Assembly: GCF_000313135.1 (NCBI RefSeq)
Contig: NW_004457435.1
Span: 97,524-117,352, forward strand
DNA: 19,829 bases
Source of the DNA: Acanthamoeba castellanii str. Neff
Taxonomy: Eukaryota > Discosea > Longamoebia > Acanthamoebidae
Direction: 5' to 3'
In this document: one piece after another, positions 8,332 through 18,924 of the stretch
Numbering within the stretch: the stretch's first letter is position 1
Layout of the letters: every line of letters begins with the position of its first letter
Made by a program: the position numbers and the translations under genes
Notes under the pieces: generated by a model
The model's database searches: none
The model's input: the letters and a program-made list of their open reading frames with translations, nothing else
What the model was told of the DNA's origin: nothing

Positions 8332-11300
8332 ATGATGGAAGGTATGGTTTGCCTCTTCTTGAAGACTGTTAGGTTTCCCAGGGCTCAATTTTTTCTCCTG
8401 ATGATTTTTTACGAATTGCAACATTAACACTTTGTGTGGCCAACAGAGGACAGCCAGGCCAATAACGAAGATTGGGGCTGGAGCGCATTTTCGAAGGACG
8501 CCACAACATCAGTAGAGCCACAGCCATCTGATCCTCCCTCTCAGGAACCTTCCTCCAATTCGAGCGAAAATGGAGTGGTTCGGGGATGGGCCGACGATTT
8601 GGGCGGTCTCCTTGTAGCGGCTCCATCTAGTAATGAAGACGGAGGCAGCGGCACCCCGACGGCAGCCCCCACCACCAGCAACGGCGGCGGAGGCTACGAC
8701 CCGTTCGCCGAGCTGTTGGGGATCGGCAGCTTCGTTCCCACCCCGCCGTCGTCTTCCTCCGCTCAGCCCACGGGAACGGCTCCCCTGTCCACGGGCAGTC
8801 CCAGCCTCCTTCCCTTCGACCAGCTGGTACCTACTCTCTCGTGTGTCGTGTCGTGTCGTGTTGCGTGTTGCGTGTCGCACGCGCGAGTGCGGTGTGTACG
8901 TACGTCGCTCGCGTCTGACGCTGTGCGCGCGTACACAAGATGGGACCACCGCTACTCGAGGCCTCAGGCTCGAGCGAGGAGGGTGCAGCCAAGGCGGCCG
9001 ACGACGGCGACTGGACCAGCTTCGGCAGCACCGCCTCCACGAGCGACGCCGTCCCCGCCGAGCAGCACCAGCAGCACACAGCCAACGACCAGGAGAAGGA
9101 GGGCGAGGTGGCCATGGAAGAAGAAGAAAAAGAAGAGGAGAAGGAGAAGGAGACCAAGCCAGAGCAGCAGGAGCAGCCTCGGGAGGAAGAGGAGCGAGTG
9201 GGCGACGTCGACTTCTTCAAGTCGCCTGCGGTCTCGACCGCGGTGGCCCAGGACAAGGAGCTGGACCGTGAGGCCGAGGTGGTGGACCCGTTCGAGGAGG
9301 CCTTTGCCACGCCGGCCCGCAACGACGGCGAGAAGGACGAGAAGGAGGAGGAAGTGGTGGTGGTGGAGAATGAGGCCTCGGGAGTTGAGCCCTCGGGCTC
9401 GGGCTCGGCCCTGGCCGAAGAGCTCTCTTCTGCTGCGGATCCGTTCTTCGACGACCCGTTCGTGGTCGGCGCCACCAACGCGACCAGCGCTGGCGGCGGC
9501 GTAGGAGGCGACGGCGACAAGAGCGAAGAGAAGGACGAGGAGAAGGAGCGGGAGCGCGACGTCGAAGAGGAAGACGACAACGTGGCCGACGACGGCGCCA
9601 CGAGCTTTGAGGCGTTCGCTGCCAACGCCGCCCAGGCGCCCGAACCCAAGCGGCCACAGGCGGACGACGACGGCTTCGAGGGGTTCGCATTCCCATCTAC
9701 GCCTTCGTCTTCGTCGGCTTCCGTGCCGCTCGCTGGCGCGACGCGCACGATCCCAGCCTTCGACTCCGATGACGAAGAAGACGACGACTTCCAGGTGCCG
9801 CCGCGGACGCGCCCCGCGGGGGACAGCGGAGGCGACGACGACGAGGAAGAGGACCCGTTCGCCGAACTGGGCGAGCGCAGGGCGAGCGCGGAGAACGTCG
9901 CCGCTGCCGGTGGCCCGGAGACGACGTTCGAGCCCGTGGCGCCGCTCGCTGCCACCACCACCGCCACCGCCGCTGCGGTCGGCGTTTTCGACTTTGATCC
10001 GTTCGCCGATGCGCCGAGTTCGACCACCACGGCCACCGGAGCCGAAGTCGAGTCACACACAGAACCGGAGGCCGCGGCATTCGAGCGGTCGCCACCACGA
10101 TCAAGCGAAGAAGCGAAGCCCGCCGAGGGCACCAGCGACGACGACGACAACAACAAACAGGACGAGGAGAAGGCGGACGGGTTCGAGGCCGCGTTCGACG
10201 ATGAGGAACAGACAACGGCACGGAAATTCGCGGGTGAAGCAGACGAAAAAGAAGCCGAGGACGAGGAGGACGAGTGGCGGTTTACACCGGCACCGCCACT
10301 GTCGCCGTCATCGTCGACCGCAGAGCCCACGCGAGAGGAGGCGGAGGCGACCGACGAACCACCATCGCAGACCCCGGCTCCCGCCGTCGCCGCAGCAGCC
10401 GCGGCTGATGACGCGGAGGACGACGACTGGGGCGATGACGACGACTGGGCGAGTTTCCAAACGGCCCCGACGTCCGGCTCCGACGCCTCGTCGGCGGCTG
10501 CGCCCGTTCCCGCGCTGGCCCCGCCCCCCGCTGCCGCCGTTACTCCCGTGGCTGCCCCCGCCGCCGCGACATCTGCCGCCCCTCTCCCCGCCACCGGCCC
10601 GGGTGATGTCAACTCCCTCGCTTACGTACGCTTGTGTGTGTGGTGTGTGTGTGTGATGTGTCGAGTGCGAGCGCGAAGGACCCCACCGGCGTGTTGTGTG
10701 ATGTGCGTGTCGCCTCTGACACAATTGGGAACGCGCGGTGCAGATCTTCTTCGAAGGCGATGACGATGCGCTGCTGGCGGCCTCGAAACAGCTATTCGAA
10801 GCCGCGTTCCCCGCCAGCGACGACGACTCACAGGCAACCGACTCGTCTGCCGACGTGACCAACCTGTCCGATCTCGTCAAGGAGAACTCTCTAGCTCGGT
10901 ACGTGTCCCCCTTTTCTCTGCCCTGTGTCGCGCGTGTCGTGTGTCGTGTGTTGTGTGTCATTGTCCTTGCTTTTGTTTGGTAGGTCTATTAATGACCACG
11001 CGCGTACATACTTCTCATCCCAGTTCCGTCTTCTCTATCCAATATCAATGACCGCGGTGCCCTTCATCCGTCGTGCCCGTCGTGTCGTCCCGTCGTGTCA
11101 TCTCTCCTTCGCCTTCTTCGACCTTCGCCTTCTCGCCCGCCTCTTCCGTTCTTCTCCCCCAAACTCCTTGGTCTTCGCTCTTCTTCATCACACCATCACC
11201 ACCGACGTAGATCTCTGCTCCAGCCACCGCCCGATTTCACTTCCATGCCTCCGTGGAAGGGCTCGTTCGCCGAGAAGCATCTTCTCGAGGTAATGCCCTT

Positions 11301-13615
11301 CCCCCCCCTCCCCTTCCGCTCCCACCCCACATGAACGCACCTCAATTAATTACGTGTTATGTGTGGAATGTGCGCATCACGTGCGTGTACGTTTATGGGG
11401 TTGGGTTGGTCAGGCGCTGGACGTTCCCGCGCACCTGATCGGCAGCGCGGGGCCTGTCGTGCCGCCGCTGGATCTGCCTCCGCTGCCGCCCGAAGTGCTG
11501 GCCAAGATCCAGCCGCCCCGCCGGTCGCCCCGCCAGAAGCCTCTGACCCCGCTGCAACCCGTCGCCGCCGCTGGTGGTGCCTCGCCATCGCTGCAGCCCG
11601 TCCCAGTCGCAGCCGCACCTACCAGGCCGGCTGCAACTCTCGCTCCGCTGCCTGCCGCGACCGGCGGCGGCTCGCCAGCCATGGCTCCGCTCGCCTCTCG
11701 ATCGCCCGACCTGGCCGGCAGCCCGACGATGCCGGCACAGTGGAGCGCCGCCGCCACCGCCGCGGGACAGGGCCAGCAGTCTTCGCCGAAGCCTGCGGCC
11801 CCGAGTGCCGTGGGCGGCATTCTGCAGCCGCTCCGGCCGACGCCAGCGCCCGCGCAGCTCCCACGACCACAGGAGCCTGCGCCGATCGTCGGCGTGACGT
11901 CGACCGGCAAGGCCGACGCCACCGATGACAAGGAGGTGGCAGCCGCGGCGGCGTCGGCCACGTCAGAGAGCAGCGCTGCTGGCGGTGATGACGAGGACGA
12001 GTTCGACGAGTTCTCAAGCTTCCAGGCGGCCGAGCCACAGACGACCGTCACGCCGGCAAAATCGCCGGCTCTGGTTCCCTTCGCCGTGTTCACGCAGCCG
12101 GCGAGCACGGAGGCCTCGGCGGACAAGAACCACCAGCCGCCACCACCTGCCGCCGAACTCGACCTCTCCTTCCTTCCCGCTTTCCTTACCTCATCCTCCT
12201 CTTCCTCTTCATCATCATCTGCGTCCTTCTTCCCATCTCCACCACTCCCGTCATCACCATCATCATCCTCAACAGCAGCGTTGACTTCGTCTTCATTATC
12301 TTCATCGTCGTCGTCTCCCTCGCTGCCGCTCACCACTAAGTCAGCGAAATCTACGACGACGCTTGCGGCGTTGACGGCATCGAGCGACGCCGGGCCCAAC
12401 TCCACAAACTCGAACTCGACGACTCCGGCGCCCACGTCGTTGCTCACGCCCAACCCATCGGCCCCACCCACGCTGTCGTCGCTCACCCTCACCTTCGGCC
12501 GAGTCTCGTCGTCGCGGTCGCGCACCAACAGCGAGGAGCTCGAGAACGAGAGCGCTCGCGATGCGCCGCTGCCGCCTCCCGGCAAGGCGAAGGCCTCCGG
12601 CGGAGGCGTCACATCGTCGACCGCCTTTCCGGCCTTCCCGTCTCCCCCTGCCTCGTCGTCATCGTCGTCTGCTGCCTCGGCGTCGGCATCGGCATTCCCG
12701 GCGTTCCCGGCGGCGCCGTCGCTTACCAAGTCCTCCCCGGGAATTCGACCGGCGCCGTCGTCTTCGCCCTCAGCCTTCCCTGATTTTGGCGCCTTTGCCA
12801 CCTCCTCCTCCACGCCCGGCGATCTCTACTCCAACAACTCCGCCGGCGCTGCGGCTGCGGCTGCTCCGCTGGACCTCAGCTTCCTCGCCTCCTTCACCTC
12901 TGCTCCGTCGTCATCTTCAGCTTCGTCGGCGTCAGGCCTGCCTTTCTTTGATGATGAGGCCACCACCGCCACCACTGATCGACGGCGCGATGGCGGCGAC
13001 AACGGCGGCGATGCGGGCGACAACGGCGACAAGGCTTCAGCCGCCAACAAGGACCCGGCCGACCGCGAGAAGCGACACCGGGTCAACAGCTATTACCAGC
13101 GGCGCATGAGCCAGGCGGCCCTGGGCGAGAGCGGCAGCGGCACCACCACCAAGTCCCGGCGCGCCTCCAAGGAGGACGACGCCCCGGCCGGCGACAGCCC
13201 CAGCCCCAGCCGCACGCGGCGCGCCTCCAAAGACGCCCAGCTCTCGACGTCGTCGAACGGTGTCGGCGGCATCAACGGCAGCGGCTCGCGCAAGCTGTCG
13301 ACGTCGTCGAGCGGCGTTGGCGGGAGTCGAAGCCGCGAGACCAGCAGCGAGGCGGTGACGCCCAGGGGCGGCCGACGAGCGAGCCGAGAAGAGGGCAGCG
13401 GCGGCGGCAAGGACAAGAAGAAGGAGGGCAAGGACAAGGACAAGGAGTTCTTGGCGAGGTGGCTCGACCAGCTGCCCGACCTCTCGTTCATGCTGTCGTC
13501 GACGCTCGTCTTCCCGTCGTCGTCGCTGGCGGTCACGCTGCCGCCATTGTCGCCCCGGTCTTCGTCGCCCTCGTCCGGGGCTCGGCGTCGCTCGGCTTCT
13601 CTCTTCGACAACTAG
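8332..13615 (+). CDS. Large disordered clathrin-adaptor accessory-type protein (aftiphilin/synergin-like motif array)
   Basis: Model of ~1503 residues with exons 8332-8341, 8447-8826, 8940-10625, 10744-10898, 11211-11289 and 11414-13615, all in phase. Exon 1 is only ATGATGGAAG. The chain is acidic and disordered with six DPF motifs (about residues 88, 246, 296, 301, 434, 483; for example YDPFAELLG and ADPFFDDPF), the motif that binds the AP-2 alpha appendage. It also has aromatic motifs of gamma-ear/GGA-binding type: DWTSFG, DGFEGFAF, DDDWASFQ, DEFDEFSSF, FPDFGAF. LDLSFL[PA][AS]F occurs twice (about 1019 and 1256). Three RRAS sites lie at about 1352, 1372 and 1423. The C-terminus has LARWLDQLPDLSFML, perhaps the short C-terminal motif of aftiphilin-like proteins (from memory, unverified). 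Likely role: a cytosolic linker in clathrin-mediated traffic, inferred from motifs. The acceptor at 11210 is the least certain. Confidence 0.72.
8827..8939 (+). repeat. Intron with TCGTG/TTGCGTG simple repeats
   Basis: Intron 2 of the adaptor-like gene. After donor GTACCT the sense strand runs through GTGTCGTGTCGTGTCGTG and TTGCGTG units, and ends ACACAAG|ATG. The same TCGTG word family, in either orientation, recurs in introns 1781-1895, 10899-11210, 15019-15165, 16648-16735, 17249-17348, 17708-17814 and 17916-18051, and in the 13680-13745 flank. Confidence 0.8.
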
Positions 13616-13947
13616 ACCACCCTTCTCTCTCTCTCTCTCTCTCTCTGCTTCTTCTTCTTCTTCTTTGATGTACGCAAGAACACAACACGACACAAGACGG
13701 CTTGACACCGCACGCACTGGCATGACACAACACGACACGACACGCGCGGAGTTGCAGATTCGAAGAACGCAACAGATCCCAGTCGGCGCGTTGTGCGCGT
13801 TTTTCATTCATTCATCCAACAAACCCCAGACACTGCTCTGCTGCCAGAGACCTGCTCTCTACCTCCTGCACACGCACCACAACACACAGGGCACAGACGG
13901 TGTAGATCCCAGTAATCGCTGCGTTAGATTTAATCACACTCAATCGA
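13616..13947 (+). other. Intergenic 3' flank and promoter region with CT/TTC microsatellite
   Basis: It follows the TAG of the adaptor-like gene and precedes the carrier gene. A (CT)n run at 13624-13646 passes into (TTC)n to 13664. The 13680-13745 stretch is rich in CACAACACGACA and GACACGACAC words like those in the introns. No gene is evident in the remainder. Confidence 0.6.
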
Positions 13948-15898
13948 ATGACGGCTGCCGGCCAAGCTGCCCCGGTGAGGATGAAGGTCGAGGACGAAGA
14001 GACTACACCGGCGCATCTGCGTTATGACTTGGGCGTGCCATTCGAAGAGTTGGATCTGAAGAAGTTTGCATTCTTTTCATCCATCGCCTTCTTCGGCGAA
14101 TCGCTCATCTATTATCCACTCGATGTCATCCGCGCCCGCTTGCAAGTGGCCCGAGCTGTACGTTCCACTTCTTTTGCCATTCATCTGCCAATCTTCGATT
14201 CTTAATCACCCAATTATTACCTCTACACAAATCTCATCTTCTGCTCTGCCAGCCCTTCTCCATCTCGGCGTTCATTCGGCAAGTGCAACAGCTGGGCGTG
14301 AGGTGCGTGCATGTATCAAGACCTTGGCCTCATTGCTTGGCCCATCTCAAGTTGCATGCATCTCACACAGGGGCATGTACCGCGGGTTCGTCGCATCCGC
14401 CGCGGCGCTGCCGTCCTTCGGCGTCTACTTCCTCTCCTACAACTATGCCAAGGACAAGCTGCAGGCCCTCAACGATCGACACACCACCAACACCGAACAT
14501 CGCACCGGTACCACCGACCATCATCGCACACACGCTGCATTGGAACACGATGCACGCTCACTCTTCACGTCTTCTTCTTCTTCTTCGTTGTCGCCTTCTT
14601 CTTCAACAGCGATGTGGGTGGCGGCCTCGGCTGCGTGCGTGGCGGACGTAGCGTCGGCCGGCTTGCTGTGCCCGGTGGAGGTGGTGGTCCAGCGACTGCA
14701 AATCGCGGGCCTGAACCAGACTTCGTACGCGAGCGGCCTCGGTACGTAAGCGGCCGTGTGCGGTCAGGCGTGTGTTCCATGGGTGCAGCTGTGCGCGTGT
14801 GTGCCATTGCGCGCGTGTGTTCCATGCATGCAGCTCTGTGCGTGTGTGCGTGTGTGCGTGGACTGACCTAGGCTGCGCCGCACACGCCGCACACAGACAC
14901 GACGCTGCGAATCTGGAAGGAGGAGGGCTTCAGGGGCTATTATCGAGGGTTCGGGGCCATGTTGCTCACCTACATCCCCGGCTCCGTGGTCTGGTGGGTG
15001 TCCTACGAACACTGCAAGGCACGAAGACGCGACACACACAGCCACACACCACACACAGCACAACACAGCGCACACAGCACGCACACAGCACACAGCACAC
15101 GAAACGACACGACACGACTTGGTCCTCGTCGTCGTTGTACTGACGTTTCGTGCGCCACCAAACAGGCAGTGTTCTCGCGCTACATCACCCAAAGGCAGCA
15201 GCAGCAACATCAAGGCGGTGGTGGCAGAGACGAGCTCGTGGTTGGTCAGCACCAACTCGCACAGGTACGTCATAGCAGCCGTGCTGTGCGTGCTCAGTGT
15301 GTGCTGTGGGTGCCAGCGTGCGTGTGTTGCGCTGACCGCACACACGTGCTTTACTTTTTGCATGTGTGTTTCTACACAGATTTTGGGAGGCCTTGTGGCC
15401 GGCGCCATGACCGTGGTGGTCACGAACCCGCTGGACGTTGTCAAGACGGTACCGTAAACAACCGTAAAGCGCGCGCGCACACACACACCACACCACACAC
15501 ACACCCAACACTGCGATCATTGCGCTGATCAGCTCTGATCGGGCTATGCGTGTGCGTGTATGTGTGTCTGCGACTCAGAGGCTACAAACGCAAGCGCCGT
15601 CGTCATCCGCGTCAGGCGGCAAACAGCCCAAGCTCTACGCACACTCGTGGGAGGTACGCACACCTGATCCCCACCAGTCACGAGCCAAAGTAATAACGCG
15701 TTGTGTTCGTGTCTTGTGTGTGCGTGTGTCGTCTAGGCGCTGCGACACATGGCCAAGCACGAGGGACTGGCGGCGTTCGGCAAGGGACTTACACCCCGGC
15801 TCCTGCTCGCTTCGGTCGTCTCGCCCGTCGCGTCAGTCGTCTACGAGACCGTCCTTCAGCTCAGCCGAAAGCCATCACACGACGTGCGAGCTATGTGA
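13948..15898 (+). CDS. Mitochondrial carrier family protein, SLC25A44-like
   Basis: Predicted inner-membrane carrier of 351 residues. Exons: 13948-14157, 14253-14302, 14371-14507, 14610-14741, 14897-15018, 15166-15264, 15380-15448, 15579-15653, 15737-15898, all in phase. The three-repeat family signature is visible: PLDVIRARL (57-65), PVEVVVQRL (154-162) and PLDVVKTRL (267-275), with YRGF/KGL partner motifs after each. The opening ELDLKKF, the segment GYYRGFGAMLLTYIPGSVVW and the odd second signature, where the usual basic residue is missing, all match my recollection of animal SLC25A44, the branched-chain amino-acid carrier (LTYIPNSAVWW; PIDVVSQHL). Substrate is inferred from that similarity only. 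Length is slightly above the usual ~310 because of loops near 110-130 and a Gln/Gly stretch near 225-240. Intron 5 uses a GC donor. AATAAATAAA follows the stop. Confidence 0.9.
15019..15165 (+). other. Non-canonical GC-AG intron in the carrier gene
   Basis: Exon 5 must read through EHCK (CACTGCAAG), where the next bases are GCACGA, and exon 6 resumes in phase at AVFSRYITQ after CCAAACAG. No GT donor nearby keeps both the conserved YEHCK end and the phase, so AAG|GC...AG is the simplest junction. The intron is CA-rich and has CACGACACGAC near its 3' part. Confidence 0.75.
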
Positions 15899-15902
15899 AT
15901 AT

Positions 15903-15912
15903 AATAAATAAA
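15903..15912 (+). terminator. Overlapping AATAAA polyadenylation signals
   Basis: Two overlapping AATAAA words begin five bases after the carrier stop codon. The convergent kinase gene ends only about 140 bases further on, so 3' UTRs must be short or overlap. Confidence 0.55.
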
Positions 15913-16054
15913 TATTTGCGACTGTAAGGTGGGTCTGTACACGTGCTTCCCGTAGCCTCTTCCCGTAGTCTCACCTCCATCTGTGCTGCATCTGCACATC
16001 TATGCAGATCTGCAGCAATCATCTCTTCACCATCACCATCGTCGTTGGTGAAGA

Positions 16055-18924
16055 TTAGGAGGTGCGCTTGCTCTTCTGCTGTTGCTTCTGGGTCTGGCCC
16101 TGGAGGAGGGCGGAGCGCGGGGTGAGGCCGGAGGGCATGGAGTCCTCGGGTCCGCCGGCGCTGTGGCGTCGGATGGTGCGTCCGTCCCACGGCGCCTCGG
16201 CCGCACTCCGCTCGGCCTCCTTCTGCAGTCGCCGACCCAACACCTCGTTCTCCTTCTCCAACTTCTCTATTTTTCTATGATTAAAGCACAAGAAACAGAT
16301 GTAAATAATAGAAACGAATAAAATCTCTAATAACTTTCCCAGAACTTTCGCACAACGCACACGCAGCCAACTTGCGCGCGTGCTCTGCCTCAGATTTCTC
16401 GCAACCAATTCAAACCAAACACGCACGCGCGGTGCGTGCGCACACGTGTGCGTGTGTTCCTCGCTTGAATCTGGAGCGTGTTTGCCAGCGGCGGTGGAGA
16501 AGAAAATACAAAAGCAGGGGTGGATGGCCCGTCTCTCTCTTACTGCCTGCCCTTGCCCCTGGACGTGTCCTCGGCCTCGGTCAGCACCTCGTAGCCGCTA
16601 AAGTCGTCGTCGTGCGCGCCCTCGAAGATCCTCTGGAACCTCGATCCCTTTACAACCGCACACGCACACATGTGAGCGTGTGTCGTGCCATGTGTGCGTG
16701 TGCCGTGCGTGTGCGTGTCGTGTCGTGTTGTGTACCTTGCAAGCGTGCTTGAGGAAGAGGGTGTCCTTGAGGTCCTGGATCAGCACCTCGAGGTCGGGGT
16801 AGGTCGAGTCCCTGTTGACCGAGAACCCGCCGGTCTTGTCCTGGTTGATGCGAATGTTGACCGTCGCGCCCTTCTCGTTGATGCGCGTCACCGTGAACGC
16901 GCCGGCGTAGTCCGCCGTGCTCTGCGAGAATCGCACCAGGAACGCGCCCGGACCCTTCTGCAAGCGACGCGCCGCCTCCGACGACGAAATGTCGCCGTGG
17001 AACCAACTGTCCGGCCCAACACATCAGCGAGTCCTTTGGTGTGTGGGTGTGTGCGGTGTGTGCGGTGTGTGCGGTGTGTGCGGTGTGTGCGGTGGTGTGT
17101 GCGTACTCGTTCTTGAGGAGGTTGTGCATCCGGTCGAGGATGGTGTAGTGGTTGACCACCCGCATGCCGCTGAACCAGGCCACCACATCGCCAAAGTGCT
17201 GGATCTCCACGTCACCCGCGCCCTTGTCCGACTCCTTCCTCTTCACCGCTGCATTTGCACGCACGACACACGACACGACACACGCGTGAGTCGCATGGCA
17301 CACACAGAGAGACGCAAAGGGCCACACACACACACACACACACAGTACCGACGAGGGCCTTGAGGCAGCGGAGGTTGAGGATCTGGGTGTCGGCGGTGGG
17401 ACCGCCGGCATCCTCCGGCAGGTCCTGGTCGATGAAGGCGTAGAACCGCTCCACGAACTCGTCCCACTTGACGTGGTGCTGTCGCAGAAAGTACTTCTTC
17501 CAGAACTCGCGGCCCTTGGCGTCGCTGATGGCGGCCTCGACCAGGATCTCGTCCAGGCGCGCGTTGACCTCGTCAAAGTTGGGCCGCCGGTCGGGGTCGG
17601 CGTCCCAGAGGTCCTCGAGGAGGGCCTTGAGCGAGGGCAGGCAGTTGCCGGGGATGGGCGGCCGCTCGCCCTTCACGCAGATGGCCTCCATAAACTCATC
17701 GTAGTCACTGTGCAGACACAACCGCACACGCACACGCACACGTCAATACAAACCGCACGACACGACACGCGCAACACACACGACACACACGACACGCACG
17801 AAGAGGGCGCGGACCTGTGGTGAGGGAAAAGCTCCTTGCAGGTGACGATCTCCCAGAGGGTCATGCCGAACGAGTAGACGTCGGCCTTCTGGTTGAACGG
17901 CTTGCCCAACATGATCTTTTGATGCAAAGCAAAGCGAGCGTGAGTCACACATCCGGCGTTGCGTGTGTCGTTGTGTGTCGTGTGTCACGTGTGTCGTGTG
18001 CCGTGTTGCGTGCGGTCGTGCGTGTGCGATGAGCGGGTGGTGAGGGGGTACCTCGGGAGCGCGGGTGAGAGGAGTGCCGCGGGGATCGGCGCGGATGGTC
18101 TTCTTGGCCTTGGGCTTGATCGCCGCCAGACCAAAGTCGGCCACCTTCGTGATGTAGGTCTGATCGGTCCGCTTGTACTGTTGCCCACAAATTGTTAATA
18201 AAAATGTATAATAATAAATATTTTGCCTTAAAATGGATAAATAGAGATATATTCAAATTTAAATAAGTAGGAAAAGGATGTGGTGTGGTGTGGGTACCAT
18301 GAGGTTCTCGAGCTTGAAATCTCTGTGGATGATGGCGGGCTCGGTCTTGTGAAGGCGGTTCATGCCGAGGGCGGCCTCCTTGGCCATCACCAGGCGCTGG
18401 AAGAGGCGCATCTTGGAGCCCTCCTCGGAGAACAGCAGCTCCTCGAGGTTGCCGTCGAGCAGCTCCATGACGATGGCGAACTTGCCCGGGATGGTACAGG
18501 CGCCCATGAATTGGACGATGTGCGGGTGAGGGTTGGTCCTGTTATGATGGCGAAACGTGAAGCTCGTATGAGAATGAGGAACATTGAGGAACGCGCTACG
18601 TTTTTAGTACCCCAGGGTACTACTACTGATTCAAGACGATCACCGGGTATCTTGGCAGATGAAAAGCCGGGGGGGGGGAACGTACGCCATGATGTGTACT
18701 TCCTTTCGGAAGTCTTCGAGCTCCTCCTTGCTGAGTTGCTGCACATGGGGGAACTTGATGGCGACGGGCAGGGAGTAGCACTCACCCTTGTACACCACAC
18801 CGAAGCAGCCCTCACCTAGCTTCTTGATCTTCTTGATGTCCTTTTCATCGATTTCCGACGATGTCGGGTCGTCCTTCGTGGCGATCAGGAATGGTGACGC
18901 GGCCTTGTTCATGAGGCTCTTCAT
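16055..18924 (-). CDS. Protein kinase with C-terminal SH2 domain (Shk-type), 600 or 528 residues
   Basis: Cytosolic signalling kinase. Exons in reading order: 18686-18924, 18298-18538, 18052-18177, 17815-17915, 17349-17707, 17107-17248, 16736-17006, 16544-16647, 16055-16274. Kinase domain about 31-290: glycine loop GEGCFG (37-42), Lys57 in VAIK, alpha-C Glu75, HRD 151-153 in HRDFKLEN, DFG 174-176, APE 200-202, DVYSFG 214-219, RRPNF near 276. All catalytic residues are present, so it should be active; the subdomain style is TKL-like. A helical linker (FWKKYF, then VKWDEFVERFYAF) leads to an SH2 domain at 404-493 (WFHGDI, FLVRFS with Arg428). Kinase before SH2 is the Dictyostelium Shk order, opposite to Src. 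Splicing of the last intron adds a coiled-coil tail (KIEKLEKENEVLGRRLQKEA); without it translation stops at 16540-16542. ATG 18924 has an in-frame TAG three codons upstream. Confidence 0.9.
16275..16543 (-). other. Terminal kinase intron whose donor contains the alternative stop codon
   Basis: On the sense strand, GGCAGGCA|GTAAGAG is a near-consensus donor, and the unspliced frame reads CAG TAA, a stop made from the first bases of the intron. The acceptor ATCATAG|A restores phase 2 and rebuilds the same Gln codon (CA|A) before KIEK. Retention gives 528 residues and removal gives 600. The 269-base intron is the longest in this gene and is AT-rich at its 3' end. Confidence 0.7.
17046..17090. 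repeat. Five tandem copies of a 9-bp unit GGTGTGTGC in an intron
   Basis: Exact 9-base periodicity, with C at 17054, 17063, 17072, 17081 and 17090, within kinase intron 17007-17106. On the sense strand the unit reads GCACACACC. Confidence 0.92.

Noticed and set aside
8831..10612. Minus-strand ORF of 593 codons, Ser/Ala-rich
   Set aside because: It is the shadow of the acidic adaptor-like exon, whose motifs (DPF, WxxF) and in-phase splice sites support the plus strand.
10984..11045. Alternative exon of the adaptor-like gene after TTTGGTAG (RSINDHARTYFSS)
   Set aside because: It matches the incoming phase but leads into a frame that does not join the KGSFAEKHLLE exon without a further intron. 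The direct 10899-11210 intron is simpler. It remains a possible minor isoform.
11410..12813. Minus-strand ORF of 467 codons, Asp/Gly-rich
   Set aside because: It is the shadow of the Ser-rich plus-strand exon 6, with no splice or start support of its own.
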